6,783 bases of DNA from an uncultured Lachnospiraceae bacterium. GTDB lineage: Bacteria > Bacillota > Clostridia > Lachnospirales > Lachnospiraceae. Made by a program: the position numbers and the translations under genes. Below are positions 1 through 6,783 of the stretch, one piece after another. Within the stretch, counting starts at the first letter, position 1, and every line of letters starts with the position of its first letter. Location: contig CAJUDX010000111.1 in NCBI GenBank assembly GCA_910584785.1, positions 1 to 6,783 on the forward strand, in the 5' to 3' direction. The notes under the pieces were generated by a model. It was not told the DNA's origin. It ran no database searches and saw only the letters and a list, made by a program, of their open reading frames with translations.

Positions 1-3000
1 TGGTCGGCTCCGTGGGAGTGGTTTCCTCGGGAGTGGTCGGCTCCGTGGGAGTGGTCTCCTCGGGAGTGGTTTCCTCGGGGGTAGTTTCTTCCGGAATAAG
101 GTGATTCGTAATTGTAAATGTATCTTTGCTATAAGTTGTCGTATAGCCTGGAACCTGACTAATTTCAGCTACCGTGTATACAATCTTTTCTCCATCCACA
201 ACTGTCGGTAAATCCTTCCAGGAATACTGCCAGCTGTTTCCTTGATTTAATGTCACTGAATCTCCAGATTTTCTGCCATTGGCCATTAGCTGTACAACAA
301 TGCTTGCAGGCCGCAATCCCTCTTGGTCGTTGGAATCATCCCAAACTTTTCTTACTGTGCAATCTACCAGTTCCGGGAAAGTATTAATAAACTCAACTTT
401 TGTATCCGTTTCTGTAATCTCACCCTGGCTGTTCCTGCCTTTAACTGTAGTTACACAATCGTCTTTATCTGCTTCTTCCTCCTTAACTGTATACTGCGTT
501 CCCACAGGCACTTTAATGGTAATACTCTCACCATGTTTCAAAGCAAACGATACTGTATCATCTGCTGACAGTTCCAACGCCAATTCTTCCGACGTATTAT
601 CTTTATGGGTTAAAGTCGCCTTGAAAGAAATCACACCCATAATGTCTTCTACATCATCCGCATCAGCATCTACCCGATTATATGAATTCCCATTCTTATC
701 TTTCAGCGTCACAGTAAAATTCCAGTTTTTGTCTTCAGCATGATTGTCTTTTGTGCCATTCACTACCTTTTTATCAACTGTTAAAGTACTGTACTGCAGG
801 AAGGTATTGACAAACTCAACTTTTGTCGTTCTGTCAGCCTCCACAAAACCTTTGCTGCCGTTAATACCTTCACTGTTCTCTTCCGGTGTACCGCCATTAA
901 CGGTTGTCGTGCATTCGCCATTATTGGCCTCCTGTTCGATTACCGTATACTGCGTGCCCACTGGCAGCCCTTTAATCGTAAGGCTTTCCCTATGCTTCAA
1001 TGTAAAAGAAATCCGATCATCTGACAGCAATTCCAATACTATTTCTTCTGACTTGCCATCTTTATGGGTAAGTACTCCCTTAAACGTAAGCAATCCCATC
1101 ATATCCTCTACATCATCTTTACCTGCATTCACTGTATTCAGGGAATTTCCATCTTTATCTTTCAATACTACCGTAAAATGCCATTCATTACTTTCAGCCC
1201 CATTATCCTCTGTTCCATTAACCACCTTTTTGCTTATGGTTAAATCGCTTCTCTTTAAGAATGTATTAACAAACTTAATTTCTGCTTCAGTATCTTTTTC
1301 AATAGAACCACGGCTTCCATTTATGCCGTCTTCATTTTCCAGCGCTTCTCCGCCGTTAACAGTTGTCGTGCATTCGCCATTATTGGCTTCCCGCTCAATC
1401 ACGGTATACAGCGTACCTACAGGCAAACCTTCTATGGTAAGGCTTTCTCCGTGCTTTAACACGAACGGAAGCTGGCCATTAGATGGCAATTCCAGAACAA
1501 AGGATTCCTTTTCTCCGTTTTTATGCTGTAGTATTGCTTGGAATGCAAGCAATCCCATTTGATCCTCTACGCCATCATCATTTCCATTTACCACATCCAA
1601 TGGATTGCCGTTCTCATCCGTTAATGTCAGAAGAAAATTCCAGTCAATATCCTCAGCGCCATTATCTGCGGTTCCGTTAACAACTTCCTTGCTGATAACC
1701 AGGTTGTTTAAATCTGGCTTGCCATAGGTATTCGTAACCGTTACTTCATGATGCTGGTTCCCAGATGCTTCTTCTGTCTTAATCTTATAGCTGTCGGAAT
1801 ATTCCGGTAAATCCTTCATGTCTTCCTTGATGATATACTCCTTAATATTCCCAGGCAATTCTAGCATCTTGCCTTCCGGCACTTCTACCATAACCGCTTT
1901 TCCGTCTTCCTTAACTTCCAGAATACGCCTGCTGATCGTGTCACTGTTTATATCCAGCTTCACTTCAGCAACAACCACGTGATCATATTTTCTGACCACC
2001 TGAACCGTAACCGGCTTCCTTGTGCCTCCTGCATTATTATTGTCACCCCTCCACAGCTTTTCAATATCCAGGGTAAAGGTGGGGCGGACGTAATCCAAAT
2101 AGATTGTCTTGTCACCAGACTTATCGACAATAATGCTGTAGGAAACTGCATATTTCTTGCCATTTTCATCAACAATTACTTCTTCATTTGCATAAGTTGT
2201 CTTTATCCCTTCCTTGCTGGTTATCGTCAGTTCCTTTGTCGCCTCATTATATTCTACATCTCTAGCGTCCACAAGTGCGTAATAAAGGCCATAATCAACA
2301 AATTCGTACTGACTACCGTTAAAATCATTTATTTTATCTACATAGTTCCTGCCTTCTGCATCTTTGCCATCTGTTGCAATTTCTTTGTCAAGTTTAATTT
2401 CATTCCTCAAAATCGGCTCCCGAGCGCCATCCCGTTTTACATCACCGCTTAAGTATTTTGTAAAATACGTATGGACAATCCGGTAGCCTCCAGCTTCACC
2501 AAGGATTAATCTGCCATTTACTGCAATTCCACCACCCCTGGCGCTTACGGAGTTGCCTTTGTTATTCACCCTATTATTTGTAATACGTACATCGCAATCG
2601 CTCGCCCCAGCTCTTATGTCTGCTTCATTCCCATTGGAATAAATCTCTATGCCTGATTCAAGGCGTTTTTGGTGCAAAACATCATAAGGCACTAATTTCC
2701 CTTCACCTTTGCTGGAAGAATACCGCCAATTATATTCACCGCCTCCTAGCATATGGCTATTAATAGAAATCTCAGGACGATAATTGGTCTGATTAATCAC
2801 AATATCAGACAAATAATTTTTATATACATCCTTGCTTCGATTATCATGAATCACGCCACCCTGTACACGATAAATCTCTACTGTAGCTGTCGGGCAAGCT
2901 GCAATTCCCCCACCACCCCACTGTGCAGTGTTATTTGCAATCTCTACATTTTTGATATTCAACGTTGCCTGCTTATCAACATAAATCCCGCCGCCTATCC

Positions 3001-6000
3001 AATAATCATTTTGCAAACCAGATTTAGAACCTTGCGCACTGTTCGAAGTAATATCTCCAGCATAAATATGTGCTTCACCAATAGACATATTTATGCCGCC
3101 GCCCCAGCCGTCAGCATGATTTTGAGTGATTGTTCCTCCATTCATAACAAGGCTTGCGTTCAGGCCTTTATGAAGATTATCGTTTCTGCTTCCCAAAGAA
3201 ATGCCAGCGCCACTAGAACGAGTTCCGGTAGCTTTATTATAGGAAATAATGCCACCTGTCATCTCCATACCCTGGCCTTCTCTGCCAATCACATACACGC
3301 CACCGCCACAGGCGCCCCGTTCTCCGGTTCCGATTGTTCCGTAACTGCCATCTGCCGTATTATTATAAATTTCACCGCCAGACATACGGAAAATTCCTCT
3401 ATTGTGTACGCCGCCGCCCAAATATGCATGGTTATACTGAATCTTTCCACCAGACATATTTAACGTACCATTATTCGTAACACCTCCACCTTCGAAGAAA
3501 ATATTGCTGCTCGCCCGTTGAATATTGTTTTGCAAAACAGTGCCTTCTGTAATATTTAGCGTCCCGTTGCTAGAAACCGTAATTAATGCTGCTTTACTTA
3601 CTGCACCTTCGAGATCATTAGAAGACGAATTTCCATCTGCCTGACCCGCACCATCAATAATGATATCCTGTAAAGTAAGGGTTCCCGTTACATTAATTAA
3701 AGTACCATCATAATCTACATAGCGTTTCAGCTGTCCTTGCGGTAATGACCAGGTTACATTTTCACTAACCGTTACTGCACCAGCTATATAAATTGTATCT
3801 AAACTTTCATTTTCTTGAAGAATCTCTGCCGCTTTTTTAAAAGTTTTTACTGGAGATTTTACCTCAAAACCAGTATTATTTTCGTCATCACCAGAGATTC
3901 CGTTTAAATAAACACCCGGTTGATCGCTCTTGTGTAATATAATATTACCCACCTCATCAACCAAAATTGCAACACAATCTTCTAACGCAAGATCTTTTAC
4001 TTTAATCTTCTTAGAAACATCTTCTGCTATAGTTTTATCCGTTCCAGTAAATATGATAATATCATTTTTCGCCGCTACGCCTTTTAGGTAATCTAAAGTT
4101 TTTGCATCCATAGCAAGGGAAATTGATTCTACACTAAATTCATTTCCCATAGAAATATTCTTACCCTGTCCCAAAGAAACTTCCAGATCAGTATGCGATC
4201 CATTTATAGCAAATGTATCGCCATTATGCAGGATTGTTGAACCAATACTGATATCTACGCCAGTGTCTAAAGTAAATTTTCCTCCTGCAATCTCTATATT
4301 GCCTTCCGCCTTACTAACAGCGCCATCCAAAATCCTTGAATTTGTTAATTTCAGTTCCCCACCTTCAACAATTTTAAATAACCCTTCACTGCTTGCAGTT
4401 TTTAATCCTCCACCAAATAAATCCACTGTAATTGGCTTATTAATCTCAATCACATTCCGATCAAGGGTAGAATATATAGATGGATTGCCTTCTGCGAAAA
4501 TCAACTGAATTGTATCATTTGCTTTAGCATTGGCTACAGCCTCAGTTAAAGTAATATATTCTGCCTCACCAATTTTCGCCACCTTAGTAGGAGCTTTTCC
4601 CGCAACCGCATTATACTTTCCAGTTTGCTTGCTGCTTAAAGTGATGTCTTCTTGTTTAAGAGCTCCTGAACCATCCTTCCAAGAATAATTATATCCTTTA
4701 TCGGTAAAAAAATCATCTCCCATTTCTGGATCTACCATTTTATTAGCCGCAATAATTTGGACTCCATTGTTGCGGATCTTTTTATTTAAGTTACAATAAA
4801 TGTCAAATTGTTCTTCTTTACCATTATTGTATACTGCCCCGCTTTCTATTTTAAATGTGCTATATTGAGCACCTCCTATTAATAGCAACCCATTAGCGCT
4901 ACCATTACCATTATTAGTATTTTTACTTGTGCAAACATTGTTTTTAATCACAACATCTTTAATAGTTACATTTCCACCACCCCAATAAATGCCTCCCGAA
5001 GTATATCCGGAATTATTTTGTATTTTTCCACCAGAAAATGTAATAATTGCGTTAGCTTTACTATAAAAACCTCCTGTGGTTCCATCAAACGATTTGGGGC
5101 TAGATTTAAAACTATTTCCTGTAATATTACATTCTTCAATATTCAACGTTGACGAATCAATTGTCAATCCGCCTGCCCCATAGATTCTCGACTGAACACT
5201 GGTGTTTCCGCTAATCGTTATATTTTTTAAAGAAAGGTTATTTTTAGAAACTAATGTCGTTCCCCCGCCGCTAAACGTGTTCACGCCTTTAATGTATACT
5301 CCTCCGCCGGAGTTATCTACTACATTTACCGTTTCCCAAGTACCATTAATTAAACTTCCGGTGCTTGATGTACCTCCATCAAGACTTATCCCACCACCTA
5401 ATGCTTTCGTGGCCGTGTTTTCAATAATCGTACAATTTTCCACGTTTAATGAAAACTCTGGTTTAACATTTACCGGGCCACCTATTGCGTGAATACCACC
5501 TCCAATTTCTGCCTTTCCACCGGTAATCGTACCATTCTTTAACGTCACTGTACCACCCTTTTTATTGGTAATGGTAAATACGCTTCCTTTGCCGCCGCCA
5601 TTAACGGTATGGCCTTTCATGTCCAAGGTATAGCTCTTTTCTGTAGATACAATATTTTCCGTTACATCTTTCGTTAAGACGATTTCTACACCTTGTTCCC
5701 CTTCACCGATAGAGTTAATCGCGTTCTGAAGAGAGTCAAACGACTTGTCGCCAATTACTGCTACTGCTTCAACATCCGATAACATTGCTACTGCATAAAT
5801 TGAAAAGCTTTCTGCTTCAAATTCAAAGTTGTTTTCTTTTACGTCCTCTGCTGTTGCAACGACTTCTGCCGCCCCATTTTCTGGCAAATGGACTACCGAA
5901 ACTCCCGTCGCCACTTTCTCTTCTGCCTGATCGGGCTGCTCCGTCTGATCAGAAACCAAGGCTTCCTTCATCCGAATACTTACGGATACCGCCTCTTCAG

Positions 6001-6783
6001 GTTCTTTCTCTTCTCCCGTTTCCTGAGAAATAAAGGTAATATCGTATGCAAGGAGGCTGGATACGGTTTTCTGCTTTTCTAACGCTGCCTCTGCCTGATC
6101 AGTCAATGCTTTCAGCGTCTGCTCATCTTCGATTTTTTCTACCTGCAGCATTACCGCTTCTTTAAATGCACCGCCAGGAACATTCACGGTAAATACAGCA
6201 TCATCTGTTTCCGCCGTATAAACCGCAGCCTGAATAACCGGAATCTCTTCTTCTAGTTCGATAACAACTTCCAGATCTTCCGATACGATTTCTTCCTGAT
6301 ATACATAAGCATATTTGCTCCAATCCGAATCGCCCTCAAGATCCGCCGTATTTTCTACCGCTACTGCTTCTTCTCCATTTACATATACCGCAATAATCCC
6401 AAAACCTTCTTCCGGCTCTACAGCAAAAATCAGGCTGTCGCCTTCTGCTACAGTTTCCTTGCCAACAACTTTCGCCGCATTGCTGGGATTTACTACATAA
6501 TCAACCTGATATTCCTGGGGAACAATTTCCTCCCCTTTCGTTGCCTCCACAATCTTCTGCACATACTGCAGTTCCACGCAATACGCCCTGGCATTAATGG
6601 TTTCCTGGATCGTTACCGTATCATAAACCTTGCCCGGGATCTCCCAGTCATCGCTTAATTCTTCGCCATTACTTTGAGAATTGTCTGCTCCGCCTTGGCC
6701 GCTCCCGTCTGCTTTTGACTCACCCTCAGCTTTGGAAGACTCCTCCTTGCTCTCATCCGCAGTTTTGTCGGCGCTTTCTTCAG
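1..6783 (-). CDS. Giant modular surface adhesin (beta-helix, Cna-B and DUF7601 domains), partial at both ends
   Basis: One reading frame (codon boundaries at 6781 down to 2) stays open for 2,260 codons; I translated it line by line and met no stop. No start is credible: the first residues are already an acidic linker, and the first in-frame Met lies far inside a folded domain. In order the protein has a low-complexity linker, two beta-sandwich-like domains, three right-handed beta-helix modules, a connector, a Cna-B domain, three DUF7601-like repeats, a second Cna-B domain and a Pro/Glu/Thr-rich tail. This is the layout of sortase-anchored Gram-positive adhesins: a distal binding rod, an isopeptide-stabilised stalk and a wall-spanning tail. 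Signal peptide and LPXTG motif are expected outside the window and were not seen. No enzyme active site was recognised. Adhesion is inferred from architecture; the ligand is unknown. The class assignment is strong; the exact family is not. Confidence 0.85.
2..94 (-). repeat. PEETT/PTEPT wall-spanning repeat tail with 33-bp tandem repeat
   Basis: Residues 2230-2260 read as PEETT units mixed with PTEPT. At the DNA level, 2-34 and 35-67 are two adjacent 33-bp copies (11 codons each) that differ at one base (T at 23, C at 56). A shorter 15-bp core, partly degenerate, continues to about 91. Pro/Thr/Glu repeats directly after a last Cna-B domain are typical of the extended region that crosses peptidoglycan before a sortase motif. 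The array runs off the window, so the copy number is unknown. Because the unit is a multiple of three, slippage would change length without breaking the frame. Confidence 0.9.
104..361 (-). other. Cna-B-type domain 2 (canonical)
   Basis: Residues 2141-2226 form a near-textbook Cna-B domain: CTVRKVWDDSNDQEGLRPAS, IVVQLMANG, a SVTLNQGNSWQYSWKDLP segment, IVYTVAEISQVPGYTTTY and DTFTITN. The expected triad is present: Lys2145 in V-R-K-V-W (codon 347-349), Glu2206 in T-V-A-E (164-166) and Asn2226 in I-T-N (104-106). Such domains form a Lys-Asn isopeptide bond that makes Gram-positive stalks resistant to force and proteases. It is the last folded domain before the Pro-rich tail, the usual membrane-proximal place. 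The bond is inferred from the motif. Confidence 0.93.
377..784 (-). repeat. DUF7601/FctA-like stalk repeat 3 (12 residues shorter)
   Basis: Residues 2000-2135. Frame: LTVDKKVVNGTKDNHAEDKN, WNFTVTLKDKNGNS, DDVEDIMGVISF, SFALKHGESITIKVPVGTQ, YTVKEEEADKDDCVTTVKG and VEFINTF. The turn reads IKVPVG rather than IKGLPVG (one residue lost). The loop before the last strand is cut from the GGTPEENSEGINGSKG type to GRNSQGE, so the distance to the next domain is 141 rather than 153 residues. Candidate triad: Lys2004, Glu2101 and Asn2133. Cys2109 keeps the cysteine seen in copies 1 and 2. It is the most divergent copy and leads directly into Cna-B domain 2. Confidence 0.85.
800..1243 (-). repeat. DUF7601/FctA-like stalk repeat 2
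   Basis: Residues 1847-1994. Same layout as copy 1: LTISKKVVNGTEDNGAE, EWHFTVVLKDKDGNS, DDVEDMMGLL, SFTLKHRESLTIKGLPVGTQ, YTVIEQEANNGECTTTVNGG and VEFVNTF. Candidate isopeptide residues are Lys1851, Glu1949 and Asn1992, all at a 153-residue offset from copy 1. The usual LKHGES motif reads LKHRES here, a single Gly-to-Arg change in a tight turn. Cys1957 is the equivalent of Cys1804 in copy 1. Adjacent copies are separated by only about five residues, consistent with a stiff end-to-end stalk. Confidence 0.87.
1259..1702 (-). repeat. DUF7601/FctA-like stalk repeat 1
   Basis: Residues 1694-1841, first of three tandem copies. The frame is LVISKEVVNG, a DIDWNFLLTLTDENGN strand, a GVEDQMG loop, PFVLKHGESLTIEGLPVGTL, YTVIEREA, GECTTTVNGG and the closing IKFVNTF. 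This matches the DUF7601 / pilin-isopeptide-linkage type (K-x-V near the start, LKHGESxTI-GLPVGTxYTVxE, F-x-N-T-F end). Candidate triad: Lys1698, Glu1796 and Asn1839. The offset to copy 2 is exactly 459 bp (153 residues). A 26-base stretch at 1362-1387 is identical to 903-928 in copy 2, pointing to a fairly recent duplication. Role: rigid stalk unit. Confidence 0.85.
1724..2080 (-). other. Cna-B-type domain 1 (divergent, with candidate isopeptide triad)
   Basis: Residues 1568-1686 carry the Cna-B frame: TFTLDIEKLWRGD at the start (compare V-x-K-x-W in the family), RKPVTVQVV as second strand, EYIIKED in place of the usual Y-x-V-x-E, and VTVTNTY at the end. Candidate isopeptide residues are Lys1575 (codon 2057-2059), Glu1653 (1823-1825) and Asn1684 (1730-1732). 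In known Cna-B domains such a Lys and Asn form a spontaneous intramolecular bond promoted by the acidic residue. The domain is longer than the second Cna-B copy and its middle is divergent. It joins the beta-helix part to the DUF7601-like stalk repeats, with only a few residues before the first repeat. Confidence 0.75.
2081..2485 (-). other. Unrecognised beta-rich connector between beta-helix and stalk
   Basis: Residues 1433-1567 begin YRIVHTYFTKYLSGDVKRDG, pass through DKINDFNGSQYEFVDYGLYY, and end with strands around VEYNEATKELTITSKEG, KKYAVSYSIIVD and DKTIYLDYVRP. It is rich in Tyr, Lys and Asp, has no cysteine, and lacks both glycine rungs and an obvious isopeptide triad. I do not recognise a family. 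Its position suggests a C-terminal beta-helix cap plus a hinge to the Cna-B stalk. It could also be an independent small beta domain; its last strand may belong to the following Cna-B fold. Confidence 0.4.
2486..3916 (-). other. Beta-helix module 3 (VYLNG entry, MSGGxIxxN rungs)
   Basis: Residues 956-1432 start with GVYLNGISGDDENNTGFEVK and PVKTFKKAAEIL, the characteristic N-cap of parallel beta-helix domains of the VYLNG-SGDD-...-VKTF-KA type. The rungs that follow are the most regular in the protein: MSGGKIQYNHAYLGGGVHN, MSGGEIYNNTADGS, MTGGIISYNKATG, MNGGTITQNHADGWGGGINM, IYAGDITSNSAQG and VEIANNTAQWGGGG. Each pairs an M/I-x-G-G strand with an Asn-ending turn and a GGG turn. The final rungs are interrupted by a less regular stretch around 2650-2850 before closing with ARGGGIAVNGRLILG. 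Being the longest and most regular module, it is the likeliest main rod and ligand surface. Function is inferred; there are no recognisable polysaccharide-lyase catalytic residues. Confidence 0.85.
3917..4582 (-). other. Beta-helix-like module 2 (glycine-poor, degenerate rungs)
   Basis: Residues 734-955 restart the same entry motif as module 1: VAKIGEAEYITLTEAVANAK, then DTIQLIF and an ITVDLFGGGLK strand. Further strands read GELKLTNSRI, GNIEIAGGKFTL and DTFAINGSHTDLEVSLGQGK. It lacks the regular GGG / IxxN rungs of modules 1 and 3. Its last part (NDIIIFTGTDKTIAEDVSKK and IKVKDLALEDCVAILVDEVG) looks like a mixed alpha/beta or beta-sandwich cap. It ends at HKSDQP, just before the next module. 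The repeated entry motif suggests an ancestral duplication of module 1 that then diverged. A short beta-helix or a connector fold are both possible. Confidence 0.6.
4583..5773 (-). other. Beta-helix module 1 (GGG / IxxN repeat type)
   Basis: Residues 337-733 open with AVIGDKSFDSLQNAINSI and IVLTKDVTENI, a typical entry to right-handed parallel beta-helices in clostridial adhesins. Irregular rungs of about 20-40 residues follow, marked by glycine turns and Asn-ending strands: GGGIHAIGG, CTIIENTATKALGGGISLDG, ITISGNTS, CNITGNSF, FSGGKIQNNSGYTSGGIYWG and VVIKNNVC. This GG-x-I / I-x-x-N rhythm resembles chlamydial polymorphic outer membrane protein repeats and the beta_helix families. Four cysteines fall here (codons at 5432, 5129, 4931 and 4793). 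The module ends in a non-repeating cap with YNYSWKDGSGALKQEDITL. Beta-helices of this kind often bind glycans or surface proteins, but no ligand or lyase active site can be identified. Confidence 0.8.
5777..6241 (-). other. VPGGAF...SFSIYAV module of the adhesin
   Basis: Residues 181-335 begin with a strand and VNVPGGAF. A helical, charged stretch follows (EDEQTLKALTDQAEAALEKQ), then DITFISQETGEEKEPEEAVS, a VSVVHLPENG strand and the closing FEAESFSIYAVA. I recognise this order as a recurrent module in multidomain Firmicute surface proteins: an EGAF-like start, an inserted helix, a DITF-xxxx-GxExEPxxxVSV core and an SFSxYAV end. It often comes just before beta-helix or repeat regions, as it does here. 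It resembles ZU5-like all-beta folds in outline, but that link is tentative. No catalytic residues are evident. Its GC content is clearly higher than that of the adjoining beta-helix coding region. Confidence 0.6.
6245..6646 (-). other. N-terminal beta-rich (Ig-like/beta-sandwich) domain of the adhesin
   Basis: Residues 46-179 alternate short hydrophobic strands with acidic turns. Near the middle is VEPEEGFGIIAVYVNGEE, followed by a WSKYAYVYQEEI strand and a closing EDLEVVIELEEE segment. The pattern of an EPEEG turn, a strand, VNGEE, then a Y-rich strand and EDLEVVIEL is common as a small beta-sandwich in large clostridial surface proteins. I cannot give it a precise Pfam name. It contains one of only 13 cysteines in the window (codon 6578-6580). 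It probably acts as an N-terminal cap or spacer before the beta-helix region; a binding role is possible but not shown. Confidence 0.55.
6647..6781 (-). other. N-terminal acidic Ser/Glu/Lys/Gly linker of the adhesin
   Basis: Residues 1-45 of the visible protein are low complexity, starting EESADKTADESKEESSKAEG and continuing through Gly/Gln/Asn/Ser-rich sequence to SDDW. Strong charge, no hydrophobic core and no aromatic residue before Trp46 argue for a disordered spacer. In this type of surface protein such a linker usually follows the signal peptide closely, so the true start is probably a short distance beyond position 6783 on the minus strand. That placement is inference; no start codon or ribosome binding site is visible. 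Confidence 0.7.

Noticed and set aside
2..67. Short direct repeats considered as a CRISPR array
   Set aside because: The 33-bp copies abut each other without spacers and translate in frame as Pro/Glu/Thr repeats of the adhesin tail.
279..743. Plus-strand open frame of 154 codons
   Set aside because: Antisense to stalk repeat 3 and Cna-B domain 2, whose minus-strand translation matches known domain motifs. No recognisable domain and no start context.
744..1562. Plus-strand open frame of 272 codons with an internal repeat
   Set aside because: It lies antisense to the DUF7601-like repeats. Its own repetition is only the mirror of the 459-bp minus-strand duplication, its composition (Ser/Leu/Pro/Phe-rich) is that of an antisense shadow, and it has no ribosome binding site.
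377..1702. Near-identical 26-base runs as possible template/variable repeats of a diversity-generating retroelement
   Set aside because: The identical runs are explained by tandem domain duplication at a fixed 459-bp offset. There is no reverse transcriptase, no adenine-biased mismatch pattern and no C-type lectin fold.
1979..2452. Plus-strand open frame of 157 codons with hydrophobic stretches suggesting a membrane protein
   Set aside because: Antisense to the connector and Cna-B domain 1. Hydrophobic stretches arise from reading Lys/Asp/Tyr-rich beta-strand codons in reverse complement; no supporting start signal.
2753..3463. Plus-strand open frame of 236 codons rich in Ile, Cys and Asn
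   Set aside because: Antisense to the regular GGG/IxxN rungs of beta-helix module 3. The bases before its ATG are CCTCCTAGCAT, not a plus-strand Shine-Dalgarno sequence.
6051..6056. AGGAGG on the plus strand resembling a Shine-Dalgarno site
   Set aside because: No ATG or GTG follows at suitable spacing, and on the minus strand the bases encode residues of the VPGGAF module.
6155..6157. In-frame Met (minus strand) as a possible internal start of the protein
   Set aside because: It is in a beta-strand of the VPGGAF module, the frame stays open upstream with recognisable domain sequence, and I see no purine-rich binding site before it.

Overview
The window lies entirely inside one very large protein-coding gene on the minus strand. 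Read from 6781 down to 2, there are 2,260 consecutive sense codons with no stop, no frameshift and no credible start. Both ends of the gene are therefore outside the window: the N-terminus lies beyond 6783 and the C-terminus beyond position 1. I found no intergenic space, RNA gene, promoter, terminator or mobile element. The plus-strand open frames are antisense shadows of this gene.

The product looks like a giant modular cell-surface adhesin of a Gram-positive bacterium. The most likely source is an anaerobic member of the Clostridia, for example a Lachnospiraceae-type gut commensal. This rests on the domain set (right-handed beta-helix modules, Cna-B domains, DUF7601/FctA-like stalk repeats, a Pro/Glu/Thr-rich wall-spanning tail) and on the moderate-to-low, uneven GC content. 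The genus cannot be named from this sequence.

Layout from N- to C-terminus, which is right to left in the window: an acidic Ser/Glu/Lys linker (6781-6647); an Ig-like or beta-sandwich domain (6646-6245); a second beta-rich module with a VPGGAF start and an SFSIYAV end (6241-5777); three beta-helix modules (5773-4583, 4582-3917, 3916-2486); an unrecognised beta-rich connector (2485-2081); a first Cna-B domain (2080-1724); three tandem DUF7601-like repeats (1702-1259, 1243-800, 784-377); a second, more canonical Cna-B domain (361-104); and a PEETT-type repeat tail (94-2). An LPXTG-type sortase signal is expected just past position 1 but is not visible.

Inferred working model: the three beta-helix modules form a long distal rod or head that binds a ligand, possibly a glycan or host/community surface. 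The five Cna-B and DUF7601 domains form a stiff stalk, each carrying a candidate Lys-Glu-Asn isopeptide triad. The Pro-rich tail crosses the peptidoglycan to a sortase anchor. The evolutionary signals worth attention are the exact 153-residue duplication in the stalk, a 33-bp in-frame tandem repeat in the tail, one cysteine at the same site of every stalk repeat, and a clear base-composition contrast between modules. I saw no defence, mobile or biosynthetic system here.
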